A stretch of DNA of 64,000 nt, taken from the NCBI GenBank assembly GCA_046349215.1, contig JAXMCV010000001.1:1054001-1118000 (forward strand). The letters are read 5' to 3'. Both the position numbers and the translations under genes were made by a program. Numbering within the stretch: the stretch's first letter is position 1; each line of letters begins with the position of its first letter. The DNA is from JAJXWB01 sp046349215. GTDB taxonomy: Bacteria > Pseudomonadota > Alphaproteobacteria > Rhizobiales > Beijerinckiaceae. This document shows positions 49,810 through 57,307 of the stretch, piece after piece. The notes under the pieces are model-generated. The model was given only the letters and a program-made list of their open reading frames with translations. It made no database searches and was not told the origin of the DNA.

Positions 49810-51123
49810 ATGCTGACGGCCGAACAGAACGAGATGATTACGCGCGTCGGCCCTGGCGCTCCGATGGGCGAGTTGTTTCGCAACTACTGGATTCCATTCC
49901 TGCCCTCGTCGGACCTGGAGATCGACGGCGAGCCGATGCGCGTGCGGCTCCTGTGCGAAGATCTCGTCGCCTTCCGCGACAGCGAGGGACAAGTCGGACT
50001 GGTTGATCACGCCTGTCCGCATCGCGGAGCGCCGATGTTGTTCGCCCGCAACGAGGATTGCGGATTGCGATGCGTCTATCACGGCTGGAAATTCCATCGC
50101 AGCGGCGAAACTGTCGACATGCCCGCCGAGCCCGAGACCAGCCGCTTCAAGCAGAAGGTCAGGATCAAGGCCTATCCTTGCAGGGAACGGAACGGAATTA
50201 TCTGGGCGTGGATGGGCAAGGACACGCCGCCGTCACTGCCGAATTTCGAGTGGAACATGGTCCCGCCCGAAAACGTGGTCGTGACTTTCCGCATTCAGGA
50301 ATGCAATTGGCTGCAGGCGCTGGAAGGCGAGATCGATTCGGCGCATGCGCCACTGCTTCACGGCCGCGCCGACGCCGAAGGATTCGTCAACCAGTGGCGC
50401 GCGGCGGCCGATCTCAGACCGGCCTTCGACTGCGTCCGTCAGGACTTCGGCGTGAGCATCGCTTCGCGGCGGGCTAACGAAGTCGACTCTTTCTATTGGC
50501 GCGTCAACCAGTTCGTTCTGCCGTTCTTTACCTGCGTACCCCCGCAGTCGAAATTTCCGGAGTTGAGCGGCCACGCCTGGGTGCCGATCGACGACGAGAA
50601 CACGATGGCGATCATGTTCTCCTATCGTCCGGACGGACCGATGTACGAAAAGAGCAGGCACGTGTTCCTGAACGGCCACAAAGGACGGCAGGCGGCGCAC
50701 GCGACGCACGATGTTTACGAACCGAAGAACAGGATGGAGCCCTACGCGAAATACTGGACGAAGTTCAACCCGGGCAACACCTACAACTTCAACTACGCCG
50801 ACCAGAAGTCCACCTACAATTCGGGGCTGCCGGGTCTATGGGTGCAGGATGCCGCCTGTCAGTCCGGCGTCGCCCCGATCTACGATCGCACTCAGGAGCA
50901 CCTGGCGGTGAGCGACACAGGCATCATCGCGACCCGACGCCTGCTGCTGGAACTCGCCGCGAACTACCGCGACAAGGGCGTCAAGCCGCCGCGCGTCGAC
51001 GACCCGGACCTATACATGGTGCGTGCGATCTCGGTTCGCCTGCCCAAGGAGGCGTCGTGGCTGGAGCAATGCCGCGGCTACATGCAGGCCGAACTCGGCA
51101 AGGGCTTCGGCTACGAACCCTGA
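49810..51123 (+). CDS. Rieske non-heme iron oxygenase, phthalate 4,5-dioxygenase-like
   Basis: 437 residues. HACPHRGAPM (C69-x-H71) and LRCVYHGWKFH (C88-x2-H91) bind the Rieske cluster; LEGEIDSAHAPLLHGRAD supplies the Asp/His mononuclear iron ligands. MLTAEQNEMITRVGPGAPMGELFRNYW-type N-termini (split here at residue 20) are typical of the phthalate dioxygenase group, which works with a single reductase and often demethylates or hydroxylates aromatic acids. The start is ATG 49810 with GGGAG upstream rather than ATG 49789. No reductase gene is in the window. Confidence 0.92.
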   Translation: MLTAEQNEMITRVGPGAPMGELFRNYWIPFLPSSDLEIDGEPMRVRLLCEDLVAFRDSEGQVGLVDHACPHRGAPMLFARNEDCGLRCVYHGWKFHRSGETVDMPAEPETSRFKQKVRIKAYPCRERNGIIWAWMGKDTPPSLPNFEWNMVPPENVVVTFRIQECNWLQALEGEIDSAHAPLLHGRADAEGFVNQWRAAADLRPAFDCVRQDFGVSIASRRANEVDSFYWRVNQFVLPFFTCVPPQSKFPELSGHAWVPIDDENTMAIMFSYRPDGPMYEKSRHVFLNGHKGRQAAHATHDVYEPKNRMEPYAKYWTKFNPGNTYNFNYADQKSTYNSGLPGLWVQDAACQSGVAPIYDRTQEHLAVSDTGIIATRRLLLELAANYRDKGVKPPRVDDPDLYMVRAISVRLPKEASWLEQCRGYMQAELGKGFGYEP

Positions 51124-51139
51124 GCGAGGCCGGCGACGC

Positions 51140-52345
51140 ATGGACGCAAACCGCACGCTCCGGCATCGCGCCGCCATCGTCGGCGTCGGGGAGACGACGT
51201 ACTTCAAGCGCGGTCAGTCGCCCGATCCGGAATTCGTCCTCGCGCTGAAGGCGATCCTGGCGGCTTGCGCCGACGCGGGCATTTCGCCCCACGACATCGA
51301 CGGCTTTTCCTCCTACGCCGACGACCGCAACGACGCCGCGCGGCTCGCCGCCGCCCTCGGCATCCGGGAATTGCGGTTCGCATCGATGCAATGGGGCGGC
51401 GGCGGCGGCGGATGCGCCGGCGCCATCGCCAATGCGTCCGCCGCCGTCGCCACCGGTCAAGCCGAATGCGTCGTCGTGTTTCGCGCGCTCTCGCAAGGCC
51501 AGGTCCGCTATGGGCAGGGCGGCGCAGCGCTCGGCTATGCGACGCAGGCCGCGCCTGAAATAGCGGGCGAAATGGCTTTTCCGGTGCCCTATGGCGCGAT
51601 ATCGCCGGCGCAGCGGTTCGCGCTGAAGGCGCAACGCTTCATGCACGATCATGGCGTGCGACAGGAGGCCTTGCGCGCCATTGCGCTCGCTGCCTATGCA
51701 CATGCACAGAACAATCCGCGCGCCATCATGTACGGCAAGCCGCTCGATGCCGCAAAATACGATGCTTCACGCTGGATCGCCGAGCCCTTTCATCTGTTCG
51801 ATTCGTGCATGGAAAACGACGGCGCCGCCGCGATCGTGATGGTCTCGGGCGACCGCGGCCGTGATTTCGCGCAAACCCCCGCCTATGTCCTCGCGGCCGC
51901 CGCCGGCTCGGACCATCGCCACGCCGCCCCCTCGCACAGCGCGCCCGATTATGCGACGGCCAATTACAAGAGCGTCGCGCGGCGGCTTTTCGAGATGGCC
52001 GGGGTATCGCCGAAGGACGTCGACGTCGTGCAGGCCTACGAGAATTTCACCGGCGGCGTCGCGATGGCGCTGGCCGAACACGGCCTGTTCGCACCCGAGG
52101 AGGCAAACGAAATCCTCACTCTAGAGAACCTCACCGCGCCGCGCGGGCGGCTGCCATTGAATACCAGCGGCGGTCACCTCGCGGAATGCTACATGCATGG
52201 CATGAACCTGACGATCGAGGCGGCGCGGCAGATCCGCGGGCAATCGTGCAATCAGGTCCCGCAGGTCGATGTGGCGCTGATGGTGTCCGGGCCGATGGTG
52301 ACGCCGACGAGTTCGCTGCTGCTGGGATCGGAGGCGACACGATGA
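51140..52345 (+). CDS. thiolase-fold acyl-CoA acetyltransferase/lipid-transfer-type protein
   Basis: 401 residues. N-terminus AAIVGVGETTYFKRGQSPDP; nucleophile region QWGGGGGGCAGAIANASAAV with Cys; C-terminal NTSGGHLAECYMHGMNLTIE with the GGH motif. This SCP-x/Ltp-like thiolase branch often pairs with a DUF35 protein, as here (next gene overlaps by ATGA), and in steroid pathways such pairs act as retro-aldolases or thiolases (Ltp2-ChsH2 is the known example). Which reaction applies here is unknown. Confidence 0.9.
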   Translation: MDANRTLRHRAAIVGVGETTYFKRGQSPDPEFVLALKAILAACADAGISPHDIDGFSSYADDRNDAARLAAALGIRELRFASMQWGGGGGGCAGAIANASAAVATGQAECVVVFRALSQGQVRYGQGGAALGYATQAAPEIAGEMAFPVPYGAISPAQRFALKAQRFMHDHGVRQEALRAIALAAYAHAQNNPRAIMYGKPLDAAKYDASRWIAEPFHLFDSCMENDGAAAIVMVSGDRGRDFAQTPAYVLAAAAGSDHRHAAPSHSAPDYATANYKSVARRLFEMAGVSPKDVDVVQAYENFTGGVAMALAEHGLFAPEEANEILTLENLTAPRGRLPLNTSGGHLAECYMHGMNLTIEAARQIRGQSCNQVPQVDVALMVSGPMVTPTSSLLLGSEATR

Positions 52346-52782
52346 CCGCCTATTTCGCGCCGGGCCTGCCCGTTCCGGTTCCAGACAGGCAGGGACCGGC
52401 CTCGCCGTTCTGGCAGGGCCTGCTGCGCAACGAATTGCGGATACAGAAGTGCCGGCATTGCGGCGCCTGGCAATGGGGACCCGAATATATCTGCTCGGCC
52501 TGTCACGCTTTCGAGCTCGACTGGATCGAGATCGCGCCGCAAGGCCGAATCTATTCGTGGACGCGCGTCTGGCAGGCCGCGCAGCCCGTGCTTTCGCAAG
52601 CCGCGCCTTATCTCGTCGTTCTGGTCGAACTGGACGCGGCGCCCAACGTCCGCCTCATCGGCAATCTGCTCGGTCCGGGTCTGCAGCATGCGCCGATCGG
52701 CGCGCCGGTGCGCGGCGTGTTCGAGCATCACGACAGGGAACCGACGCCCTATGCGCTGCTGCAATGGCGGCGCGTAGATTGA
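52342..52782 (+). CDS. DUF35 OB-fold / zinc-ribbon acyl-CoA-associated protein
   Basis: 146 residues. A rubredoxin-like zinc ribbon (CRHCGAWQWGPEYICSACHA) is followed by an OB-fold (GRIYSWTRVWQAA; YLVVLVELDAAPNVRLIGNL). DUF35 proteins bind acyl-CoA and are obligate partners of many Ltp-type thiolases. Overlap ATGA with the thiolase gene implies a 1:1 complex. Confidence 0.92.
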   Translation: MTAYFAPGLPVPVPDRQGPASPFWQGLLRNELRIQKCRHCGAWQWGPEYICSACHAFELDWIEIAPQGRIYSWTRVWQAAQPVLSQAAPYLVVLVELDAAPNVRLIGNLLGPGLQHAPIGAPVRGVFEHHDREPTPYALLQWRRVD

Positions 52783-52800
52783 ACCCTCGGCGCAGCGTGT

Positions 52801-54018
52801 TCACGGACCTGCGGTCAGCGGATCGCCGATGATGTTCCAGCTCACGCCGTCGAACTCGGCCATGCGCAATGTCCTGTAGGGCGTGTAGTCGTCCGGCTTG
52901 AAGCCGAGTGCGACGCCGGGCAGCATGAGCGGCAGGTGCTGGCCGGCCATGGAGGTCGCGACCTTGATGAGATTTTCGCGCGTGAGATTGTCGCCGGCCT
53001 GCTTCAGCAACAGGCCAAGCGCGTTGACGTTCACGTAGGCGACAAGCACGGAATAGTCGTCGGCATGGACGCTCGGCGCATATTTCGCGAGAAACTCCTT
53101 GTAGGCTTTCACTTCCGCATCGTTCGCCCAGGCCGGATCTCCAGGCTGCTTCAGGAATTGCGTTGAAATCAGGCCCTTCGACGCTTCGAGCCCGGCAGGA
53201 CGCAGCACCGTCTCGACCGAAGCCGTCGAACCGCCGATGATGTGCAGCGGCTTCCAGCCGAGTTCGAAAACCTTGCGGATCGACTGAGCCGCCGTCTTGG
53301 CCGCCGACTGCTCAATCAGCGTGTCGATGCCCGCCGCCTTCAATTTAAGGATCTGCGAGTCGATCGTCGGATCCGTCAGTTCGTAGCTCGCTTCGATAAC
53401 GATCTGCGACGCCCTGGCGCCTAGGCCAGTCTTCAGACCGCGCACGTAATCCTTGCCGTAATCGTCGTTCTGGAACAGTACGCCGATCTTCGCATCCGGA
53501 CGGTTCTTGAGGATGTATTTCGCGACAACCGCGCCTTCCGTCTCGAAATCCGGATAAAGCGGCACGGTCCAGGGGAAGTTCTTGGGATCGTTGAAGCGGC
53601 GGCCGCCGGCCGTAATGAAGAGCTGCGGCACTTGCTTGGAGTTCAGATATTTCTGGATCGCCACGTTCGGCGCTGTGCCGATCGTGCCTACCTCCGCCAG
53701 CACGCCGATTTCCTCGACGAGCTTGCGCGATTGCTCGACAGCCTTCGGCGCGTTGTACGCGTTGTCGAGTTGCGTAAAGGCGATCTTGCGGCCGTTGACG
53801 CCGCCGGAATCGTTGACCATCTGGAAATAGCCGAGCACTGCGCGGCCAGCGCCCGCGCCGAAGGCCGAGGCCGGTCCGCTGAGCGGCGTCGACTGCCCGA
53901 GCTTGATTTCCGTATCCGTCACGCCGGGGCCGTAGGCCTTTTGCGCGAGCGCGGGCGCGGCGAATGCGAGGCAGGCCGCGAAGATGGCCGGCGCATGGCG
54001 CACGAGATTGGTCGGCAT
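52801..54018 (-). CDS. ABC transporter substrate-binding protein (branched-chain amino acid type)
   Basis: 405 residues with signal peptide (MPTNLVRHAPAIFAACLAFAAPALA split). GVTDTEIKLGQSTPLSGPAS is the classic HAAT/LivK start, followed by NDYGKDYVRGLKTGLG-like ligand-domain blocks (QNDDYGKDYVRGL). It is the second such receptor in the cluster and not closely similar to that at 47860-49056, so two ligands or two transporters are likely. It is encoded 24 bases downstream of the acyl-CoA dehydrogenase, on the same strand. Confidence 0.93.
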   Translation of the reverse strand: MPTNLVRHAPAIFAACLAFAAPALAQKAYGPGVTDTEIKLGQSTPLSGPASAFGAGAGRAVLGYFQMVNDSGGVNGRKIAFTQLDNAYNAPKAVEQSRKLVEEIGVLAEVGTIGTAPNVAIQKYLNSKQVPQLFITAGGRRFNDPKNFPWTVPLYPDFETEGAVVAKYILKNRPDAKIGVLFQNDDYGKDYVRGLKTGLGARASQIVIEASYELTDPTIDSQILKLKAAGIDTLIEQSAAKTAAQSIRKVFELGWKPLHIIGGSTASVETVLRPAGLEASKGLISTQFLKQPGDPAWANDAEVKAYKEFLAKYAPSVHADDYSVLVAYVNVNALGLLLKQAGDNLTRENLIKVATSMAGQHLPLMLPGVALGFKPDDYTPYRTLRMAEFDGVSWNIIGDPLTAGP

Positions 54019-54042
54019 CTGTTCCTCCCGCTGAATTCTTTG

Positions 54043-55182
54043 TTATTTGAGCAATTCGCGCGCGATGACGACGCGCTGGATCTGGTTGGTGCCTTCGAAG
54101 ATCTGCATCAGCTTTGCGTCGCGCATCATGCGCTCGACGGGGTTGTCCATGACATAGCCGTAGCCGCCGAAAACCTGCACGGCGTCCGTCGTGACACGCA
54201 TGGCCATGTCGCTTCCGAAGCATTTCGCCATGCTGGCCAGCACATTCAGCCGCTTCCAGTCGCCGGCGTCGCCAGCGCGCGCGCATTCATAGACAAGCGC
54301 GCGGGCCGCTTCGATCTGCATGGCCATGTCGGCCAGCATGAACTGCACGCCCTGGAATTCGGCGATCGCCTTCTTGAACTGCTTGCGTTCCTTCGCATAG
54401 GCAACGCTGACGTCCATGGCGCCTTGCGCGAGACCGACCGCCTGGGCGCCAATAGTCGGCCGGTTGAGATCGAGCGCGCGCATCGCCGAGCGGAATCCCT
54501 TGCCCTCCTCGCCGATCAGATTTTCAGCGGGGACACGCGCATTGTCGAAGAAGATCGGTGTGTTGGGCGCGCCGCGATAGCCCATCTTGCGCTCGTGCCG
54601 GCCGAAGGTGACGCCGGGCGTCCTCTTCGGCTCGACAATGAAGGCGCTGATGCCGTCGGCGCCGACGCCATCGCTGGTGCGCGCCATAACGACGATATAT
54701 TCGGCCTCGACGCCGTAGCTGCACCATTGCTTTCGACCGTTCAGCACATAGCTGTCGCCGTCCTTGACCGCGCGCGTGTTGAGCGCGCTGGCGTCGGAAC
54801 CGGCCTGGGGCTCAGATATGGCGATCGCCGTGACGACGCCGCCCCTGGCGATCTCGGGAAGGTACTTCTTCCGCTGTTCCTCCGAGCCGAAGTGAAGCAG
54901 GGGCATGACGAACATCGTGTTGAGCCCGGCAATCGACGAGCAGGAGGGTGAGTAGCGGGCGATCTCCTCGCGCGCGATGCAGACCATCGTGAGATTTCCC
55001 TCCGGGCCGCCGTAGCGTTCCGGCACCCAGAGTTGCATGAGACCCATTTCGCCGAACAGGTCGACGATCTCGCGGGGGAAACGATCGGTTTCGTCTATTT
55101 CGGCGGCGATCGGCGCCACGTGCTTGGCGGCCATCCGGCGGACGGTGTCCTGAAATGCGAGTTGCTCCTCGGTCAGGCCCAT
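54043..55182 (-). CDS. acyl-CoA dehydrogenase
   Basis: 379 residues, the normal length. ISEPQAGSDASALNTRA (FAD/substrate loop), YVLNGRKQWCSYG, KERKQFKKAIAEFQGVQFML and FGGYGYVMDNPVERMMRDAK then QIFEGTNQIQRVVIAR. The catalytic Glu is expected in the EGTNQIQR segment. It introduces a 2,3-double bond into an acyl-CoA. ATG 55182 (MGLTEEQLAFQDT). It is divergent from a FadR-type regulator and followed by the substrate-binding protein gene. Confidence 0.95.
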   Translation of the reverse strand: MGLTEEQLAFQDTVRRMAAKHVAPIAAEIDETDRFPREIVDLFGEMGLMQLWVPERYGGPEGNLTMVCIAREEIARYSPSCSSIAGLNTMFVMPLLHFGSEEQRKKYLPEIARGGVVTAIAISEPQAGSDASALNTRAVKDGDSYVLNGRKQWCSYGVEAEYIVVMARTSDGVGADGISAFIVEPKRTPGVTFGRHERKMGYRGAPNTPIFFDNARVPAENLIGEEGKGFRSAMRALDLNRPTIGAQAVGLAQGAMDVSVAYAKERKQFKKAIAEFQGVQFMLADMAMQIEAARALVYECARAGDAGDWKRLNVLASMAKCFGSDMAMRVTTDAVQVFGGYGYVMDNPVERMMRDAKLMQIFEGTNQIQRVVIARELLK

Positions 55183-55199
55183 TTTCCGCTTCCCATCAA

Positions 55200-55210
55200 T
55201 GGATGAACCA
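55200..55210. promoter_or_regulatory. GntR/FadR-type operator TGGATGAACCA
   Basis: Near-palindrome (reverse TGGTTCATCCA) differing by one base from TGGTTCAACCA at 49114-49124. It sits in the 35-base divergent space between the acyl-CoA dehydrogenase and FadR-type regulator genes, overlapping their start regions, a natural place for repression of both. Confidence 0.6.
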
Positions 55211-55217
55211 TTTAATA

Positions 55218-56090
55218 ATGACGGCCATGGCGGGCAAGTCAAGCACCCTTTCCGGCAGGCCGAAGGCAGGACGCGCGGTCGTCCGCAGCAGCGGCCCCAC
55301 GCCGGAGAGCGCTACGCCTGCGCAATCTCCGTCCTTCACGCGCATCCATGCGCGGCGGACGTTCGAAGAAATTTGCGACCGCATTCGCGAGCAGCTCGCG
55401 CTCGGCGCGCTGAAGCCCGGCGACAAGCTGCCGCCCGAGCGGGACCTTGCTCATCAGCTCGGCGTCAGCCGCAACGTGCTGCGCGAGGCGATCCGAAGCC
55501 TCGAAATGGCGGGCGTTCTGCGCTTGCAGAAAGGCGTGAAGGGCGGGGCCTTTATTTGCGAGGGCGATACGTCGCGCATGAACGGCGTGATGCGCGACAT
55601 GCTGAGCCTCGGGACCATTTCGATCCGCGAATTATCCGAGGCGCGGGTCGAGATTCTCGACCTCGTCGTGCGGCTCGCCAGCCGCAACGCGCGGCAGGCC
55701 GATCTCGACGCGCTCCAGCGCAATGTAGATCGGACGGAAGCGGCGACGCGCGAGGGCCGCCTGCTCGAAAGAGTGGAATATTCCCGCGAGTTCTACAGGC
55801 TCCTTTCGGCTGCGACCGGTAACAAGGTCATTGCGATGATCGTGCACTCGGTTACCGACATCCACATGCGATTCGTCTATGCGAAGGTCGCCTCGTCCGG
55901 CGTTTCCCTGCCGAAACTGGTCGAAAAGCGACAAGCCTTCTTGGATGCCCTGCGACTGCGCAACGAGGCGGAGGCTGCGCGGCTGATGCGCGCGCATCTG
56001 GCCGCCGTGCATCGCATGCTCGAAGCGGACCCCGGCGCGATGTCGCTGCACGTCGCATTGGCAGAAATTCGCCCCACCGGCGAGATGTGA
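55218..56090 (+). CDS. FadR/GntR family transcriptional regulator
   Basis: 290 residues. GntR wHTH at ~50-110 (RTFEEICDRIREQLALGALK; GDKLPPERDLAHQLGVSRNV then LREAIRSLEMAGVLRLQKG) and an all-helical FCD effector domain (~135-270) with metal-ligand-like Asp/His residues. The ~45-residue N-terminal extension is basic and probably disordered. ATG 55218 is used; 55227 is also possible. Likely represses the acyl-CoA dehydrogenase and, through the second palindrome, the distant receptor gene. Confidence 0.92.
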   Translation: MTAMAGKSSTLSGRPKAGRAVVRSSGPTPESATPAQSPSFTRIHARRTFEEICDRIREQLALGALKPGDKLPPERDLAHQLGVSRNVLREAIRSLEMAGVLRLQKGVKGGAFICEGDTSRMNGVMRDMLSLGTISIRELSEARVEILDLVVRLASRNARQADLDALQRNVDRTEAATREGRLLERVEYSREFYRLLSAATGNKVIAMIVHSVTDIHMRFVYAKVASSGVSLPKLVEKRQAFLDALRLRNEAEAARLMRAHLAAVHRMLEADPGAMSLHVALAEIRPTGEM

Positions 56091-56097
56091 GGACGGC

Positions 56098-57294
56098 ATG
56101 AACGCGATTTCCAAACCGCGCAACGCGCCTCTGACCGGTCTTCGGGTCCTCGATTTCTCGATCATGCTCGCCGGCCCCTATTGCGCGCGCCTGCTCGCCG
56201 ACAATGGCGCCGATGTCGTCAAGATCGAACCGCCCGAAGGCGACGACATGCGTGTGCGCGCGCCACTGCGCGACGGCCACAGCGCCTATTTTGGCCAGCT
56301 CAATGCGGGCAAGCGCAGCCTCACGCTCGACCTCAAGTGCAAGGCGGCGATCGACGCCGTCCGCCGGCTGGTTGCGACGACGGATGTGATCGTCGAGAAT
56401 TTTCGTCCGGGCGTCATGGATCGACTTGGCCTCGGGTACGAGGAATTGCGAGCCATCAATCCACGCCTCGTCTATTGCTCGATCTCGGGCTACGGGCAGA
56501 CCGGGCCTCAGGCCGAGCGCGCCGCCTATGCCATGATCGTGCATGCCGAGAGCGGATTCGACCGGGCGTTGATGCGTTATGCTGGGGACCGGGATCGTCC
56601 GGCGCCCGGCGCCGTGTTCGTCGCGGACGTTCTCGGCGCTATCAACGCCTATGCCGCAATCCAGACTGCGCTGGTGCAGCGTGCCTCGACCGGACAAGGC
56701 CAGCGCGTCGACGTCGCCCTGATGGACTGCATGCTCAATCTGCTCGTTTACGAATTGCAGGAGGCGCAGTTTCCGGTCGCGACGCCGCGGCCGTCCTATG
56801 GGCCGGTCAGCGCGACTGACGGCGACCTGTTGATCGCGCCGATTACCCCGAAAAATTTCGAGGCCCTGTGCGAGGCGACCGGACAGACGGACCTGCTGAA
56901 GGATCCGCGCTTCGCCGCCGTCGCCGCGCGCGCCGCAAACTGGGGCGCGATGATGCTGGAAATCGAGAGATGGACGTCGCAGCGAAGCGTCGACAATTGC
57001 CTCGCCGTACTCGACGCCGCAGGCGTGCCCTGCGCGCGCTACAACGATACAGGCGCTGCGCTCGCCAGCCCGCAGAACAGGGAGCGCGGGGTTTTTTCCG
57101 AGATCGCCGATGGCGCAGGCGCCTTTCTCGGCGTGAATGCGCCATGGAAAATGTCCGATGCCGACACGTCGATCGGCCGCCATGTGCCGAAGGTCGGTGA
57201 ACACAATGAAGACGTGCTGTCGGGGCTGCTAGGGCTCTCGGCGAACGACATCGACGCCCTGCGTGGGGCCGGCGCCTTTGGTGCGAAAAGATGA
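56098..57294 (+). CDS. type III (CaiB/BaiF) CoA-transferase
   Basis: 398 residues. GLRVLDFSIMLAGPYCARLL and LADNGADVVKIEPPEGDDMR at the N-terminus; catalytic Asp expected in VFVADVLGAINAYAA (~residue 181), equivalent to Asp169 of formyl-CoA transferase. It moves CoA between carboxylic acids, activating the substrate without ATP. It begins seven bases after the FadR-type gene and is followed by the double acyl-CoA dehydrogenase. Confidence 0.93.
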   Translation: MNAISKPRNAPLTGLRVLDFSIMLAGPYCARLLADNGADVVKIEPPEGDDMRVRAPLRDGHSAYFGQLNAGKRSLTLDLKCKAAIDAVRRLVATTDVIVENFRPGVMDRLGLGYEELRAINPRLVYCSISGYGQTGPQAERAAYAMIVHAESGFDRALMRYAGDRDRPAPGAVFVADVLGAINAYAAIQTALVQRASTGQGQRVDVALMDCMLNLLVYELQEAQFPVATPRPSYGPVSATDGDLLIAPITPKNFEALCEATGQTDLLKDPRFAAVAARAANWGAMMLEIERWTSQRSVDNCLAVLDAAGVPCARYNDTGAALASPQNRERGVFSEIADGAGAFLGVNAPWKMSDADTSIGRHVPKVGEHNEDVLSGLLGLSANDIDALRGAGAFGAKR

Positions 57295-57307
57295 ACGGCG
57301 GCCCCGA

